64,000 bases of DNA, taken from NCBI GenBank assembly GCA_049518415.1, contig JBEKRX010000018.1:18369-82368 (forward strand), read 5' to 3'. Source of the DNA: CAVQND01 sp049518415. Lineage in GTDB: Bacteria; Verrucomicrobiota; Verrucomicrobiia; Limisphaerales; UBA8199. Under the pieces are notes generated by a model. The model was not told the DNA's origin and searched no databases. It saw only the letters and a list, made by a program, of their open reading frames with translations. Made by a program: the position numbers and the translations under genes. This document shows, in pieces, positions 22,700-31,923 of the stretch; position 1 is the stretch's first letter; the number at the start of each line of letters is the position of its first letter.

Positions 22700-25173
22700 A
22701 CTGGCTCCTGCTCAAGAACAGCCTCCTGGTCAGCGGCCTTGCCACGCTCCTGGCGGTGAGCTTTGGCCTGGTGGCCGCGCTCTGGCTGGCAGGCTTGCCG
22801 CGACGCTGGCGGAACCGGTTGCTGGCCGTGGCCGTCGCGGCGCTGGCGCTGCCGCCGTTCCTGGTCACCAACTGCTGGCTCCGTTACCTGGGCCATAGCG
22901 GCCTCTGGCACTCGTGGCTGCCGCTTAGCATCATTTCACCGGGCGGCACCATCTGGATTTTGAGCTTGCTCACCTGGCCCATCACTTTGCTGGCCGTTTG
23001 GAGCGCCTGGCAGCGACTAGAGCCGGCACAACTGGAAAGCGACCCGGCCTTGACGGGCTGGGCGCTGGTTCGCGGCCTGCTCCTGCCGCTGGCCAGAAAC
23101 GCCCTGGCCCAGGCGGCGGTGCTGACCTTCGTCCTGGCGCTCAACAACTTTGCCGTGCCCGCCATTTTGCAGGTCAAGGTCTTTCCGGCGGAGATGTGGG
23201 TCCGCTTCAACACGAGCTTCGACACCCTGGGCGCCCTGGAGTTGAGTTGGCCGCTCGTGCTCGGCCCGTTGCTCCTGCTGCTCTGGTTGAGCCGGCAGGA
23301 AATTCCCTGGCCCAGGCTGGAGGGCCCGGTGCCGCCAAAGCTCTTCCGCCGCCAGCTCGGGCGCGGCTGGTTCTGGTCCGCCGGCGCCCTCGCCCTCCTG
23401 CTTTGCCTCCTGGCCGTCGGCCTGCCCCTCCTCCAACTGGTCTCCGGAAAGCGGACCTGGACCGAACTGCCCGCCGCGCTGGCGGCGGGCCAGACGGCCG
23501 TATGGAATTCGGTTTGGTTCGCCGCCAGTTCGGCCACGGTCGTCATTGGCCTCGCTTTGGCTGGGGCCGCATCCCAACAGTGCCGCCACCGGGCGCAAAC
23601 CTCTGGTTGTGCCGGACGTTGCGCACCGCTTATCGGCTGGCTTCTCTGGCTGCCTTTCCTGGTGCCGGGCGTGCTGCTGGGCATCGGCTGGATCGCCTTG
23701 TTCAATCGGCCCTGGACGCGGCTCTTCTACCAGAGCGCCGGGATCGTCATCCTGGCTTTCGTCGTCCGCTACCTCGCCCTGGGTTGGAACACCGTCGCCC
23801 ATGCCGCGCAAGGGGTCGACCGCGATTTGACCGACGCCGCGCGGCTGGAGGGCGCGACGCGCTGGCAAATGTTGCGTTACGTGCACTGGCCCCAGGTTGC
23901 GCCCCAGGTAGCCGCCGCCTGGTATATCGTTTTCCTGCTTTGCCTTTGGGATGTCGAGTCCATGATCCTGGTCGTGCCGCCGGGCGGCGAGACCGTGGCC
24001 CTGCGGGTTTTCAACCTCCTTCACTACGGCCACAACGCGCAGGTCAACGCCCTGTGCCTGACGCTGGTGGCGCTGGCCCTCGCCCCGCTGGCGCTGTGGA
24101 AGGCCTGCGACGCGGCGCGCGCGCGCGCATCACGCCTCGCGCATCACACATCACCTCTTTGCGCCTGCCTCCTCCTGCTCTTGGCAGGCTGCGCTCCCGG
24201 GCCGGCGTCCAACGAATTGCCTCTCCAAAGCCGGCTCTTCAGCCGCGTGCAAGTCATCGGCTCGCGCGGCGTGGGCCTGGGTCAGCTCAACAAGCCGCGG
24301 TCGGTCGCCGTGGACCGGCAGGACAATCTCTACGTCGTGGACATGACCGGGCGGGTGCAGAAATTCTCCTCCAACGGCCTGTTCCTGCTCTCCTGGCAGA
24401 TGCCGCAGACCGACCTGGGCAAGCCCAAGGGCATGTGCCGCGACCGCGAGGGCAATATCATTGTCGTCGAGCCGCATTATCAGCGCGTAAACCATTTCTC
24501 GCCGGCGGGCCAATTGGTCCGCCAATGGGGCCGGCCCGGCACCAACGCCGGCCAGTTCCTGATGCCCCGCGCGGTGGCCGTGAATTCCCAGAACGAAATC
24601 CTGGTCAGTGAATACGGTCCAGTCGAGCGGGTCCAGCGCTTCAGCCTGGTGGACCAGGCCCCCGGCCCGCCTGTCGTGGCTGTAGTGGGGCAGGCGTCTC
24701 GCCTGCCACCTCTCCCCCTCCAATCCAATGCCGGCGGGACCCCTGCCCCGCCCTTCCTGGGCAGCTTCGGCCAGGCCGGCAACGGGCCGGGCGAATTCAA
24801 TCGGCCGGAAGGGTTGTGCGTCGACGCGCAGGACCGGGTTTATGTGGCCGATTCGTGCAATCACCGCATCCAGGTTTTCTCGCGCGACGGCAAGTTTCTG
24901 CGCGCTTATGGCAAAGCCGGTCAAGGCCGGGGCGGCCTGAGCTATCCTTACGATATTTGCGTGGACGCGGCCGGACGGCAGTACGTCTGCGAATTCGGCA
25001 ACAGCCGCATCCAGGTTTTCGACGCCAACGATCAGCCGCTCGAGACCCTTGGCGGCCCGGGCGCCGCCCCCGGCCAATTCAGCAACCCCTGGGGCGTCGC
25101 CCTCGATTCGGCAGGCAATCTCTACGTGGCCGATTCACAAAACCACCGGGTCCAGAAATTCATACACAAGTGA
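22696..25173 (+). CDS. ABC transporter permease fused to an NHL-repeat domain
   Basis: 825 residues. Residues 1 to about 475 are a two-unit FbpB-like iron permease with about twelve helices; the second EAA loop is clear (DAARLEGATRWQMLRYVHWPQV), the first is weaker. A short linker (ACDAARARASRLAHHTSP) leads to a hydrophobic stretch ending in the lipobox LLAGC with Cys499, and then six or so NHL repeats to the C-terminus (for example NRPEGLCVDAQDRVYVADSCNHRIQVFSRDGKFL). NHL repeats form beta-propellers for binding. Whether this is one protein or a permease and a lipoprotein made from one frame cannot be decided by reading. A hairpin repeat (24681-24753) lies in frame inside the propeller. Confidence 0.8.
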   Translation: MNWLLLKNSLLVSGLATLLAVSFGLVAALWLAGLPRRWRNRLLAVAVAALALPPFLVTNCWLRYLGHSGLWHSWLPLSIISPGGTIWILSLLTWPITLLAVWSAWQRLEPAQLESDPALTGWALVRGLLLPLARNALAQAAVLTFVLALNNFAVPAILQVKVFPAEMWVRFNTSFDTLGALELSWPLVLGPLLLLLWLSRQEIPWPRLEGPVPPKLFRRQLGRGWFWSAGALALLLCLLAVGLPLLQLVSGKRTWTELPAALAAGQTAVWNSVWFAASSATVVIGLALAGAASQQCRHRAQTSGCAGRCAPLIGWLLWLPFLVPGVLLGIGWIALFNRPWTRLFYQSAGIVILAFVVRYLALGWNTVAHAAQGVDRDLTDAARLEGATRWQMLRYVHWPQVAPQVAAAWYIVFLLCLWDVESMILVVPPGGETVALRVFNLLHYGHNAQVNALCLTLVALALAPLALWKACDAARARASRLAHHTSPLCACLLLLLAGCAPGPASNELPLQSRLFSRVQVIGSRGVGLGQLNKPRSVAVDRQDNLYVVDMTGRVQKFSSNGLFLLSWQMPQTDLGKPKGMCRDREGNIIVVEPHYQRVNHFSPAGQLVRQWGRPGTNAGQFLMPRAVAVNSQNEILVSEYGPVERVQRFSLVDQAPGPPVVAVVGQASRLPPLPLQSNAGGTPAPPFLGSFGQAGNGPGEFNRPEGLCVDAQDRVYVADSCNHRIQVFSRDGKFLRAYGKAGQGRGGLSYPYDICVDAAGRQYVCEFGNSRIQVFDANDQPLETLGGPGAAPGQFSNPWGVALDSAGNLYVADSQNHRVQKFIHK
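24681..24753. repeat. Hairpin repeat inside the NHL coding region
   Basis: GGCAGGCG-TCT-CGCCTGCC at 24689-24707 is an 8-base stem with a 3-base loop. It is followed by a second related segment (GCCGGCGGGACCCCTGCCCCGCC, near 24730). The pair encodes VGQASRLPPLP...AGGTPAPP between two NHL units. The same 19-base hairpin occurs in inverse orientation at 31981-31999. Confidence 0.75.
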
Positions 25174-28079
25174 ACCTCCAGTTCACCCATCCCTATTACC
25201 TGCTGCTGCTGGCCCCGGCGCTGGCCTGGGTGATCTGGTTTGCCTGGAAGAGCGACGTCCAGGTCAGCCAGTGGCGCCGCTGGACCGCTCTCGCCATTCG
25301 CGCCCTGGTCCTCACGGCCCTGCTCGGCGCCGTGGCCGGCCTCCAGATGCTGCGCCCGGTCGAGGGCATGAACGTCTTCTTCGTGCTCGACCGCTCCGAC
25401 AGCATCCCCTCCCCGCAACAGGAAGCCGCCAAGGATTACGTCAACAAAATCGCCAAACAAAAAAACAGCCTCGACAAAGCCGGCGTGATTGTCTTCGGCA
25501 GCGAGGCCAGCATTGAGTCCTCCCCCAGTTCCGCGGTGGACTTGCAGAAGGTCCAGGCCGTGGTGGGGACCGAGCGGACCGACCTGGCCGCCGCCATCCG
25601 CCTCGGCACGGCCGCCTTTCCGGAGACCGGCCAGAAGCGCCTGGTCTTATTGACCGATGGCAACGAAAACATCGGCGACGCCCTGAGCGCCGTGCTGGGG
25701 GCCAACCAGCAGCTTGGCGTAACCGTGGACGTCGTACCGATGGGCGTGTCCCGCGCCAATGACGTCTCGGTGCAAAAACTCCAGGTGCCCCCGAGGCTCA
25801 AAAAAGGCCAGGCCTTCGAGGTCAAGATTTTCGTCCAGGCCGAGCAGGCCACGCCGGCGACCGTGCGCCTGTTTCGCAACGAGCAGTTTCTCGGCGAAAA
25901 ACGAGTCGACCTCACCGCGGGCAAGAACCTCTTCGCCTTCCCCCAGGCGCTGCCCCAGCCCGGCTACTACAGCTATGACGTGCAGGTGGATGTCAAGGGC
26001 GACCCCTTGCCGCAGAACAATCGCGCCTCCGGCTTTGCCATCGTCAGCGGCGATCCCCAAATCCTCATCGTCTCGGCCGACCCCGAAAAGGACAAGCCCC
26101 TGGCGGCCGCCCTCCAGGCCTCCCACATCACCAACCGCCTCGTCGGCCTGGACCGCTTCCCCGCCACCCTGGCCGAGATGCAGAACTACGATGCCATCTT
26201 CATCAGCAACGTCGAGGCCGGCGACGCCCACCTGGGCAACGACCGCCTCAAGCTGCTCGAGAGCGCCGTCCGCGATTTCGGCGTTGGCCTGACCTGCATT
26301 GGCGGCGACCAGGCTTACGCCGCCGGCAGCTACCGCGGCACCCCGCTCGAATCCACCCTGCCCCTCAGCATGGAACTGGACAGCAAAAAGGTCCTCCCCA
26401 GCGGCGCCGTCGTCCTCATCATGCACGGCATGGAGTTCAACAACGGCAACCAGGTCGCCCGCGATTGCGCCGAGGGCGTGCTGGCCGCCCTCGGCCCCGC
26501 CGATGAGATGGGCGTGCTGCTGTGGGACGGCACCGAGCGCTGGGTCTTCGAGCTCCAGAAAGTGGGCAACAAGAAAGACCTCGCCGCCCAAATCGCCGGC
26601 ATGAACCAGGGCGATATGGTCGGCTTCCAGGGCCCCCTCGAAAAGGCGCACGCCGCCCTCCGTAAATCCACCGCCAACCTCAAGCATATCATCATCTTCA
26701 GCGACGGCGATCCCCAGGCCCCCACCGAGGAGTTGCTCAAGGCCATTGTCGACGACCGCATCAGCGTCAGCACCATTCTCATCTCCGGCCATTCCGGGCC
26801 CGATACCATGGAGTTCATGGCCGAGCGCGGCAAGGGCCGCGCCTACAACGTCACCTCGCCCGATGACCTGCCCCAGGTCTTCATCAAGGAAACGGCCGTG
26901 ATCCTCAAGTCCGCCATTTACGAAGAGCCCTTCACACCCCAGGTCCGCTCCCTCAGCGAGGTCGTGCGCGGCATCAGCCCGGCCGATTACCCGAAGCTCC
27001 TCGGCTACGTCGCCACCACCCCCAAGCCGCGCGCCGAAACACCCCTCTGGACCGATAAAGGCGACCCGCTCCTGGCCCATTGGCAATACGGCCTCGGCCG
27101 CGCCGTCGCCTTCACCTCCGACGCCAGGGCCAAGTGGGGCAAACTCTGGCTCAACTGGGATAAATACCGCCAGTTCTGGTCCCAAATCGCCCAATGGAGC
27201 CTGCGCCGCCTCGAGAACGCCGACTTCCACACCGAGGTCACCATCGACAAAGGCGAGGCCGTGCTCGGCGTGGACGCCTCCGACGCACAAGGCAATTACC
27301 GGAATTTCCTCAACCTCCAGGCCCTGGTCGTCAGTCCCAAAGGCCAGAAGCAGACCATCCATGTCGAACAGACCGGCCCGGGCCATTATGAAGCCCGTTT
27401 CCCGACCAGGGAAGTCGGCTCCTACAACTTGAACCTCTTGGAAATCAAAGACGGCCAGGTGCGCGGCTCCCAAAGGCTCGGCGCCAGCGTCAATTATTCC
27501 CCGGAGTTCAACGCCATCGAACCCAATCTCAACCTCTTGCGCCGCCTCGCCGAGAGCGGCAAGGGCAAACTCCTGGACCCCGCCTCCCTGGACCTCAACC
27601 CCTTCTCGCACGACCGCCAGAAAACCTACCAGCCCCGCGCCCTCTGGGAATCGCTCATCCGCTTTGCCGTCCTGCTCTTCATCCTCGACGTCGCCGTCCG
27701 CCGCATCCAACTCGACCGCGACGAGTTGCGCCGCGCCATGCAGAAACTCCGGGCCTGGCTCCTCTTCTGGGAGGGCGTGCCCCGCAGCCCTCAGGCCGAA
27801 GAATCCCTGGCCGCCCTCCTGGCCCGCCGCGACGCCGTTCGCTCCCGCCAAACCGCCCCCGCCGCCCAACCTGACCCCGACCTGTTCCGCCCGCAAAAGA
27901 CGCCTGCCCTGCCTTTGCCGGGGGCGGAGCCCCCCGACGCCCTGGCCCCCGGCCCGCCCCGGCCCGGCGTCGAACTGGCCGCCCAACCGGCCGGGACCGC
28001 CCTCGAAGAGCCCGCCCCCGCCAGCACGACCAGCCGCCTCCTCGAGGCCAAGCGCCGCGCCCAACAGCGCAGAAGATAA
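25170..28079 (+). CDS. Large VWA membrane protein with glutamine-amidotransferase-like domain
   Basis: 969 residues from the GTG that overlaps the upstream stop (GTGA). Two N-terminal helices (YYLLLLAPALAWVIWFAW; LAIRALVLTALLGAVAGL) precede a first VWA domain with FFVLDRSDSI (Asp74, Ser76, Ser78). Residues about 290-430 have a GATase1-like fold (DPQILIVSADPEKDKPLA...NYDAIFISNVEAGD...GLTCIGGDQAYAAG), followed by a second VWA-like segment (KHIIIFSDGDPQAPTEELL). A helix near residue 830 precedes a Pro-rich cytoplasmic tail. Such proteins occur with BatA-type genes. Coupling to the permease/NHL gene ties the VWA set to the ABC genes. Confidence 0.85.
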   Translation: MNLQFTHPYYLLLLAPALAWVIWFAWKSDVQVSQWRRWTALAIRALVLTALLGAVAGLQMLRPVEGMNVFFVLDRSDSIPSPQQEAAKDYVNKIAKQKNSLDKAGVIVFGSEASIESSPSSAVDLQKVQAVVGTERTDLAAAIRLGTAAFPETGQKRLVLLTDGNENIGDALSAVLGANQQLGVTVDVVPMGVSRANDVSVQKLQVPPRLKKGQAFEVKIFVQAEQATPATVRLFRNEQFLGEKRVDLTAGKNLFAFPQALPQPGYYSYDVQVDVKGDPLPQNNRASGFAIVSGDPQILIVSADPEKDKPLAAALQASHITNRLVGLDRFPATLAEMQNYDAIFISNVEAGDAHLGNDRLKLLESAVRDFGVGLTCIGGDQAYAAGSYRGTPLESTLPLSMELDSKKVLPSGAVVLIMHGMEFNNGNQVARDCAEGVLAALGPADEMGVLLWDGTERWVFELQKVGNKKDLAAQIAGMNQGDMVGFQGPLEKAHAALRKSTANLKHIIIFSDGDPQAPTEELLKAIVDDRISVSTILISGHSGPDTMEFMAERGKGRAYNVTSPDDLPQVFIKETAVILKSAIYEEPFTPQVRSLSEVVRGISPADYPKLLGYVATTPKPRAETPLWTDKGDPLLAHWQYGLGRAVAFTSDARAKWGKLWLNWDKYRQFWSQIAQWSLRRLENADFHTEVTIDKGEAVLGVDASDAQGNYRNFLNLQALVVSPKGQKQTIHVEQTGPGHYEARFPTREVGSYNLNLLEIKDGQVRGSQRLGASVNYSPEFNAIEPNLNLLRRLAESGKGKLLDPASLDLNPFSHDRQKTYQPRALWESLIRFAVLLFILDVAVRRIQLDRDELRRAMQKLRAWLLFWEGVPRSPQAEESLAALLARRDAVRSRQTAPAAQPDPDLFRPQKTPALPLPGAEPPDALAPGPPRPGVELAAQPAGTALEEPAPASTTSRLLEAKRRAQQRRR

Positions 28080-28105
28080 AAGCCGAAACCCGAAGCCCGA
28101 ACGCC

Positions 28106-28264
28106 GTAGCCGCCGGCGTAAGCCGGCTCAAACCTCCGCGCTACGCTGCCTGGCGCAGGCAGACGCTCGGGGGCAGTCACCACGCGCCCCCGTCCAGCCC
28201 CCCGTAGCCGCCGGCGTAAGCCGGCTCAAACTGCCGCGTTACGCTGCCTGGCGCCGGCAGGCGC
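28106..28264. repeat. Two direct copies of a GTAGCCGCCGGCGTAAGCCG element
   Basis: Copies at 28106-28166 and 28204-28264, each about 61 bases: GTAGCCGCCGGCGTAAGCCG, then CTCAAAC, then a TACGCTGCCTGGCGC stretch. Each holds an internal GCCGGC...GCCGGC palindrome. They differ at a few positions. Related to the palindrome at 10986. Confidence 0.75.
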
Positions 28265-28333
28265 GCGCCCCGAGCGCATGCAAGAGGGAAAGGCCGTTCG
28301 CCGTTCGCCATTCGCCGTTCGCAAACACTCCCA

Positions 28334-28513
28334 TGCGAGGAGTTCCCGGATTACATCACCCAGGGCGAGTCGCTTGAGGACTTGCGGGAGCATCTGCGCG
28401 ATCTGTACGCGGATTTGTCCGGCGGGCTACGGAATGTGTGTCGCGCGGCAAAACATTCGGCTTGCCAAACATTATGCTTCATATACATAATGACCTTCGT
28501 ACATAGCGCATGA
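28334..28513 (+). pseudogene. HicB-like antitoxin fragment
   Basis: An open frame without its own start encodes CEEFPDYITQGESLEDLREH and then LRDLYADLSGGL, which matches the HicB core (acidic-aromatic strand followed by GESLEEALENL-type helix). The rest of HicB and any HicA toxin are absent; the frame runs into unrelated codons and stops overlapping the next gene. Read as a relic of a type II toxin-antitoxin pair. Confidence 0.45.
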
Positions 28514-29820
28514 ACTTGGAATTCACGAACCGGGCGGCAGAGTTGAAGGAACTCGATGCGGCTGCGAAATCAGGCGGCCTGTTGGTGGTATTCGGACGGC
28601 GCCGGGTGGGAAAGACGCGCCTGCTCGTCCATTGGCTCGAACCGCGGGGCGGACTTTACAGCCAGGCCATCGAGGCAGCCAAGGAAATCCAACTGGACCA
28701 GGCCTATCAGGACGTAAAGGGCCAGTTGGAGACGAGTCTGGTGCCCAAGAGCTGGGCGGAGTTCTTTGAACTGGTTGGCCTGCGGAAAGGGCCATTCATT
28801 CTCTGCGTGGACGAATTTCCCTATCTGGTGGCCTCGGACCCGTCCCTGCCAAGTGTCATTCAACGCTGGCTGGATCACGGCCGGGCAAAGCAGCGCCTGT
28901 TAGTATTGGCCGGCTCCAGCACACGGATGATGAATGACCTGTTCCTGAACCGGGCGGCCCCCCTTTACCACCGCGCCCGAAAACTGCTCCAGATCAAGCC
29001 GATGAGTTACGGGGCGTTTTGCCAGGCCTGTAACCTGGACCCGGCCGACATGGAGTCATTCAACCGCTTCGCGATGGTCGGGGGAATCCCAAAGTATTGG
29101 GAATTTCTCGAACCCGGGCAATCGGCGATTGAGTTGGCCGAGGAGTTGTTTTTTGGTTTCGCTCCCTACCTGGAGCAAGAACCAGCCCGCATTCTGCGGG
29201 ATGAGGGGATCGCGGGGATGAATGCCATTTCCCTTTTGGAAACCATTGGCCGGGGCGCGGAGAAGCCCTCCGAGATGGCGGCCAGGATGGCGACCCGGCA
29301 AACCAATCTCTCACGATTACTCCAACAACTGCTGGATGCCTCGATTCTGGAACGGGAGTTTCCTTTTGCCGAGAGCGCCAGGTCCACCAAGAAGACGCTC
29401 TATCGCATTCAGGACCCGACGCTCCGGTTCTGGTTCCGGGTGTTTTCGCCCCACCGCACCCGGTGGCACCGATATGAGGCGGCAGAGAAAGCCAGGCTGC
29501 TCCATGAACACGCGGCGACTGTGTTTGAGGATTTTTGCCGCCGCCGCCATCTGGAAGCCGCCCGGTATTGGGAAGGCCGCCTGGAATTTGACTTTGTGCG
29601 CCAGGAAAAACCCGGGCGGCTGATCGTCACCGAAGTAAAGTGGCGGCGGTTATCCGCGACCGAGAAGGCCCAGGTCGAGGAGCGCCTGAAAGCGAATTGG
29701 CAAAAATCGGTTCTGTCCCGCAGGTATCCAACCGCTGAGTTTGAAGTTCTGGATGCGACGGTGCTGGCGATGGATCGCCCGCCCCTGGGCAATGCGCGGC
29801 CGACCGCGACGTGGAAGTGA
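28510..29820 (+). CDS. ATPase_2/DUF234 family ATP-binding protein
   Basis: 436 residues. Walker A GRRRVGKT at 29-36, Walker B FILCVDEFPYL near residue 100, an arginine-finger-like GSSTRMM segment and a winged-helix region (AARMATRQTNLSRLLQQLLDASILER) are in the order of the archaeal-type ATPase_2 family. The C-terminal DUF234 part has RLEFDFVRQEKPGRLIVTEVKWR, the E/D-x-K pattern of a PD-(D/E)XK nuclease-like fold. Function of these proteins is poorly known. It lies downstream of a HicB relic and convergent to an OLD-type nuclease gene, which hints at an accessory or defence setting, an inference only. Confidence 0.85.
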   Translation: MNLEFTNRAAELKELDAAAKSGGLLVVFGRRRVGKTRLLVHWLEPRGGLYSQAIEAAKEIQLDQAYQDVKGQLETSLVPKSWAEFFELVGLRKGPFILCVDEFPYLVASDPSLPSVIQRWLDHGRAKQRLLVLAGSSTRMMNDLFLNRAAPLYHRARKLLQIKPMSYGAFCQACNLDPADMESFNRFAMVGGIPKYWEFLEPGQSAIELAEELFFGFAPYLEQEPARILRDEGIAGMNAISLLETIGRGAEKPSEMAARMATRQTNLSRLLQQLLDASILEREFPFAESARSTKKTLYRIQDPTLRFWFRVFSPHRTRWHRYEAAEKARLLHEHAATVFEDFCRRRHLEAARYWEGRLEFDFVRQEKPGRLIVTEVKWRRLSATEKAQVEERLKANWQKSVLSRRYPTAEFEVLDATVLAMDRPPLGNARPTATWK

Positions 29821-30102
29821 CGCACCTGGCGCTGGACGCGCAATGCACGTGCCATGACCGCAATACAACCGCCGGCAGACCCAAAAACTGAAGCCGCACT
29901 CGTCGATTTGTCAATTGTTGAGATGCGACCCCTCTGCTTGGCCACCTGCCGCGCGAGGGCTTCACTTGTTCCCCCGCAGTCAGGGTGGCAGCAATTCGAT
30001 CGTGGACCTTCTGGCCGCCGTGCGTTGCGACAGAGAGTTGCCTGCCAACGACGCCACGAACGCGAATAGCCATGGCGCGTCTCATTTTGCTCTGCACTTT
30101 CC

Positions 30103-31923
30103 TCAAGCGGGAGGGAGCCCCGCGAAGCCAGCCAGCGCCTTAGCCAGCTCGTGAATCTCTTGCGGCAAGTCCACCGGCTTCAGCATCTCAGCCAGTTTTA
30201 CGTCAGAGAACTGGCCCCAGCCCTTATCCTGAAGCCACCGCTTCACGCCCGGCAGCACCACATCCTTGGCGTCGGCTAGGGCAAGTTTTTCCGAGGACCA
30301 ATGCTTGTCAAGAAATTCGCGCGCCATCCGCGCCATCGTGGCGGCGTCCCAGGGCTCCTTGGCGCGGTGACGGATTTCGTCGAGGGTCTGCACCATGCGG
30401 TCGTTCGCCGAGTTGCGCGATGCTTCCAGCAGCCGATCGAACTCGGCACGGAGCAGCCTGTCGTCGAATGTCGTTTGCCGGCCATCGCCACCCACCAACC
30501 GCGCTATGGTGGGCAGATGGAGCAGGTAATTCTCGATCTCTGTACGCCGCCAGATGTGCCACCGGATGTGATCCGCCGGCAGCGAAGCCTCCAACCTGTC
30601 AGGATCAGGATGATAATCGCGGTCGGCGATCGCGAATATTTCGAGCGCTGGCCCTGTGACGGCGATCATTTGCTGCAGCAACCCGCGGAGTCGAGCCATG
30701 TCGTGCTGCTTCCACGGGTTGCCTTTCGCGAAGCAGAAGGCCACCCGCCGCTCGATCTGTTGCCATACGTTCTGGCCGACGCACTTGGCGCAAAACAGCG
30801 ACAAAATGTCTCGGTCGGCGCGATCTTCTACCACCAGGACACGACGGTACGCCTGAATCATCGTCAACTGGGATGGATCGAGCGAGCCGAGCCGGTCCAG
30901 CGTGTCATAGACGTCGAATGCCACCGCGAGCCGCGCGGGGGGGCCGTGATCCAGCGCCAGGATGTTTTCCGGGCTGAAACGTGTAATCATCTCCCGAGAA
31001 TGGGTGGCCATGAGGACCTGTTTGCCTTGCTCGACCAAACGCCGGAGCTCGCTCAACAGGACGCCCTGCAGAGAACCGTGAAGGTGCACATCTGGTTCAT
31101 CCAGCAGGATGACGCTGGGGCGTTTGAGGAGCACGAAACCGAAAAGATACAGGAACTGCTGGAATCCACTCCCGGCTGAGAAGATGTCGAAATCCTTGGG
31201 GCGGTCCTGTTCATGGTAGGTGACCGTGATGTAACGATCCGTGGCCTCGTCCCAGCGGATTTCCATGTCTTTCAGGGCGGGAAAGCTGCGCCGCATGATC
31301 TCGGTGAGGCTGTCGAGATGCCCCTGGTTTTTGATTTCCAGCAGCAGGTTCCTGATTACCGTGTGGACCCGGCCGCGCCCCAACTCGTCTTCAATGGCCG
31401 CCGAAAGTCTGCGTTCCTCCCGCGGCAGGAACATCGAGAATACCGGCAAGTAAGCCATCCGAAACTCCAGCAGTTGTGCCAGGGCCTCCTGCGAGCCGTC
31501 CGAAGGCACGATGGAAACACCGAAGCGGTTGAAGTCGAGCTTCACCGTCGCCGTAACCTTCAAACCGGTGTCGAAAACAACCGTAACCCGGATGCGGCGT
31601 TGCTTGCCACCCTGCATGGTCTTTCGGTCGGTCCAGATGTCCATCGGATTCGAAACCGGAAGGACGTAGAAATCCTCCGGGGCGATCGTTCGGTTGCGTA
31701 ACTCGATGCGGCCACGGCCTTCACTGCCGCCACCGGGCCGCCCGGTCTCATCATTGCGCCTCTGTAAAGAATGGTGGGTGCAAAAATCGAATAGCGCCAG
31801 GGCCTGCAGCAAGGTCGTTTTGCCGGAGTTGTTGGCGCCTACCAAACAGTCAAAGTCACGCAGGTCCACCTGAACGGACTCGAACCGTTTGAAATTCTCA
31901 ATGATAACTCTGTTAACCCGCAT
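30103..31923 (-). CDS. OLD-family ATP-dependent endonuclease (ABC ATPase plus TOPRIM)
   Basis: 606 residues from ATG at 31923; the frame extends to 31971, but the later start places the conserved MRVNRVIIENFKRF at the N-terminus. Walker A GANNSGKTTL at 29-38, an ABC signature-like SAGSGFQQFLYLFGFVL, and Walker B PSVILLDEPDVHLHG. The TOPRIM domain starts at VLVVEDRADRDIL (about residue 365), with the second acidic motif around IFAIADRDYHPD. This is the plan of OLD/GajA nucleases, several of which are phage-defence proteins. No UvrD-type helicase partner (GajB) is adjacent, so it looks like a stand-alone class. Confidence 0.9.
   Translation of the reverse strand: MRVNRVIIENFKRFESVQVDLRDFDCLVGANNSGKTTLLQALALFDFCTHHSLQRRNDETGRPGGGSEGRGRIELRNRTIAPEDFYVLPVSNPMDIWTDRKTMQGGKQRRIRVTVVFDTGLKVTATVKLDFNRFGVSIVPSDGSQEALAQLLEFRMAYLPVFSMFLPREERRLSAAIEDELGRGRVHTVIRNLLLEIKNQGHLDSLTEIMRRSFPALKDMEIRWDEATDRYITVTYHEQDRPKDFDIFSAGSGFQQFLYLFGFVLLKRPSVILLDEPDVHLHGSLQGVLLSELRRLVEQGKQVLMATHSREMITRFSPENILALDHGPPARLAVAFDVYDTLDRLGSLDPSQLTMIQAYRRVLVVEDRADRDILSLFCAKCVGQNVWQQIERRVAFCFAKGNPWKQHDMARLRGLLQQMIAVTGPALEIFAIADRDYHPDPDRLEASLPADHIRWHIWRRTEIENYLLHLPTIARLVGGDGRQTTFDDRLLRAEFDRLLEASRNSANDRMVQTLDEIRHRAKEPWDAATMARMAREFLDKHWSSEKLALADAKDVVLPGVKRWLQDKGWGQFSDVKLAEMLKPVDLPQEIHELAKALAGFAGLPPA

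Noticed and set aside
25647..28064. 805-codon minus-strand open frame
   Set aside because: Shadow of the VWA gene, which has clear domains and translational coupling.
28106..28264. CRISPR array
   Set aside because: Only two repeats of about 61 bases with no spacer series and no cas genes; they are REP-like repeats.
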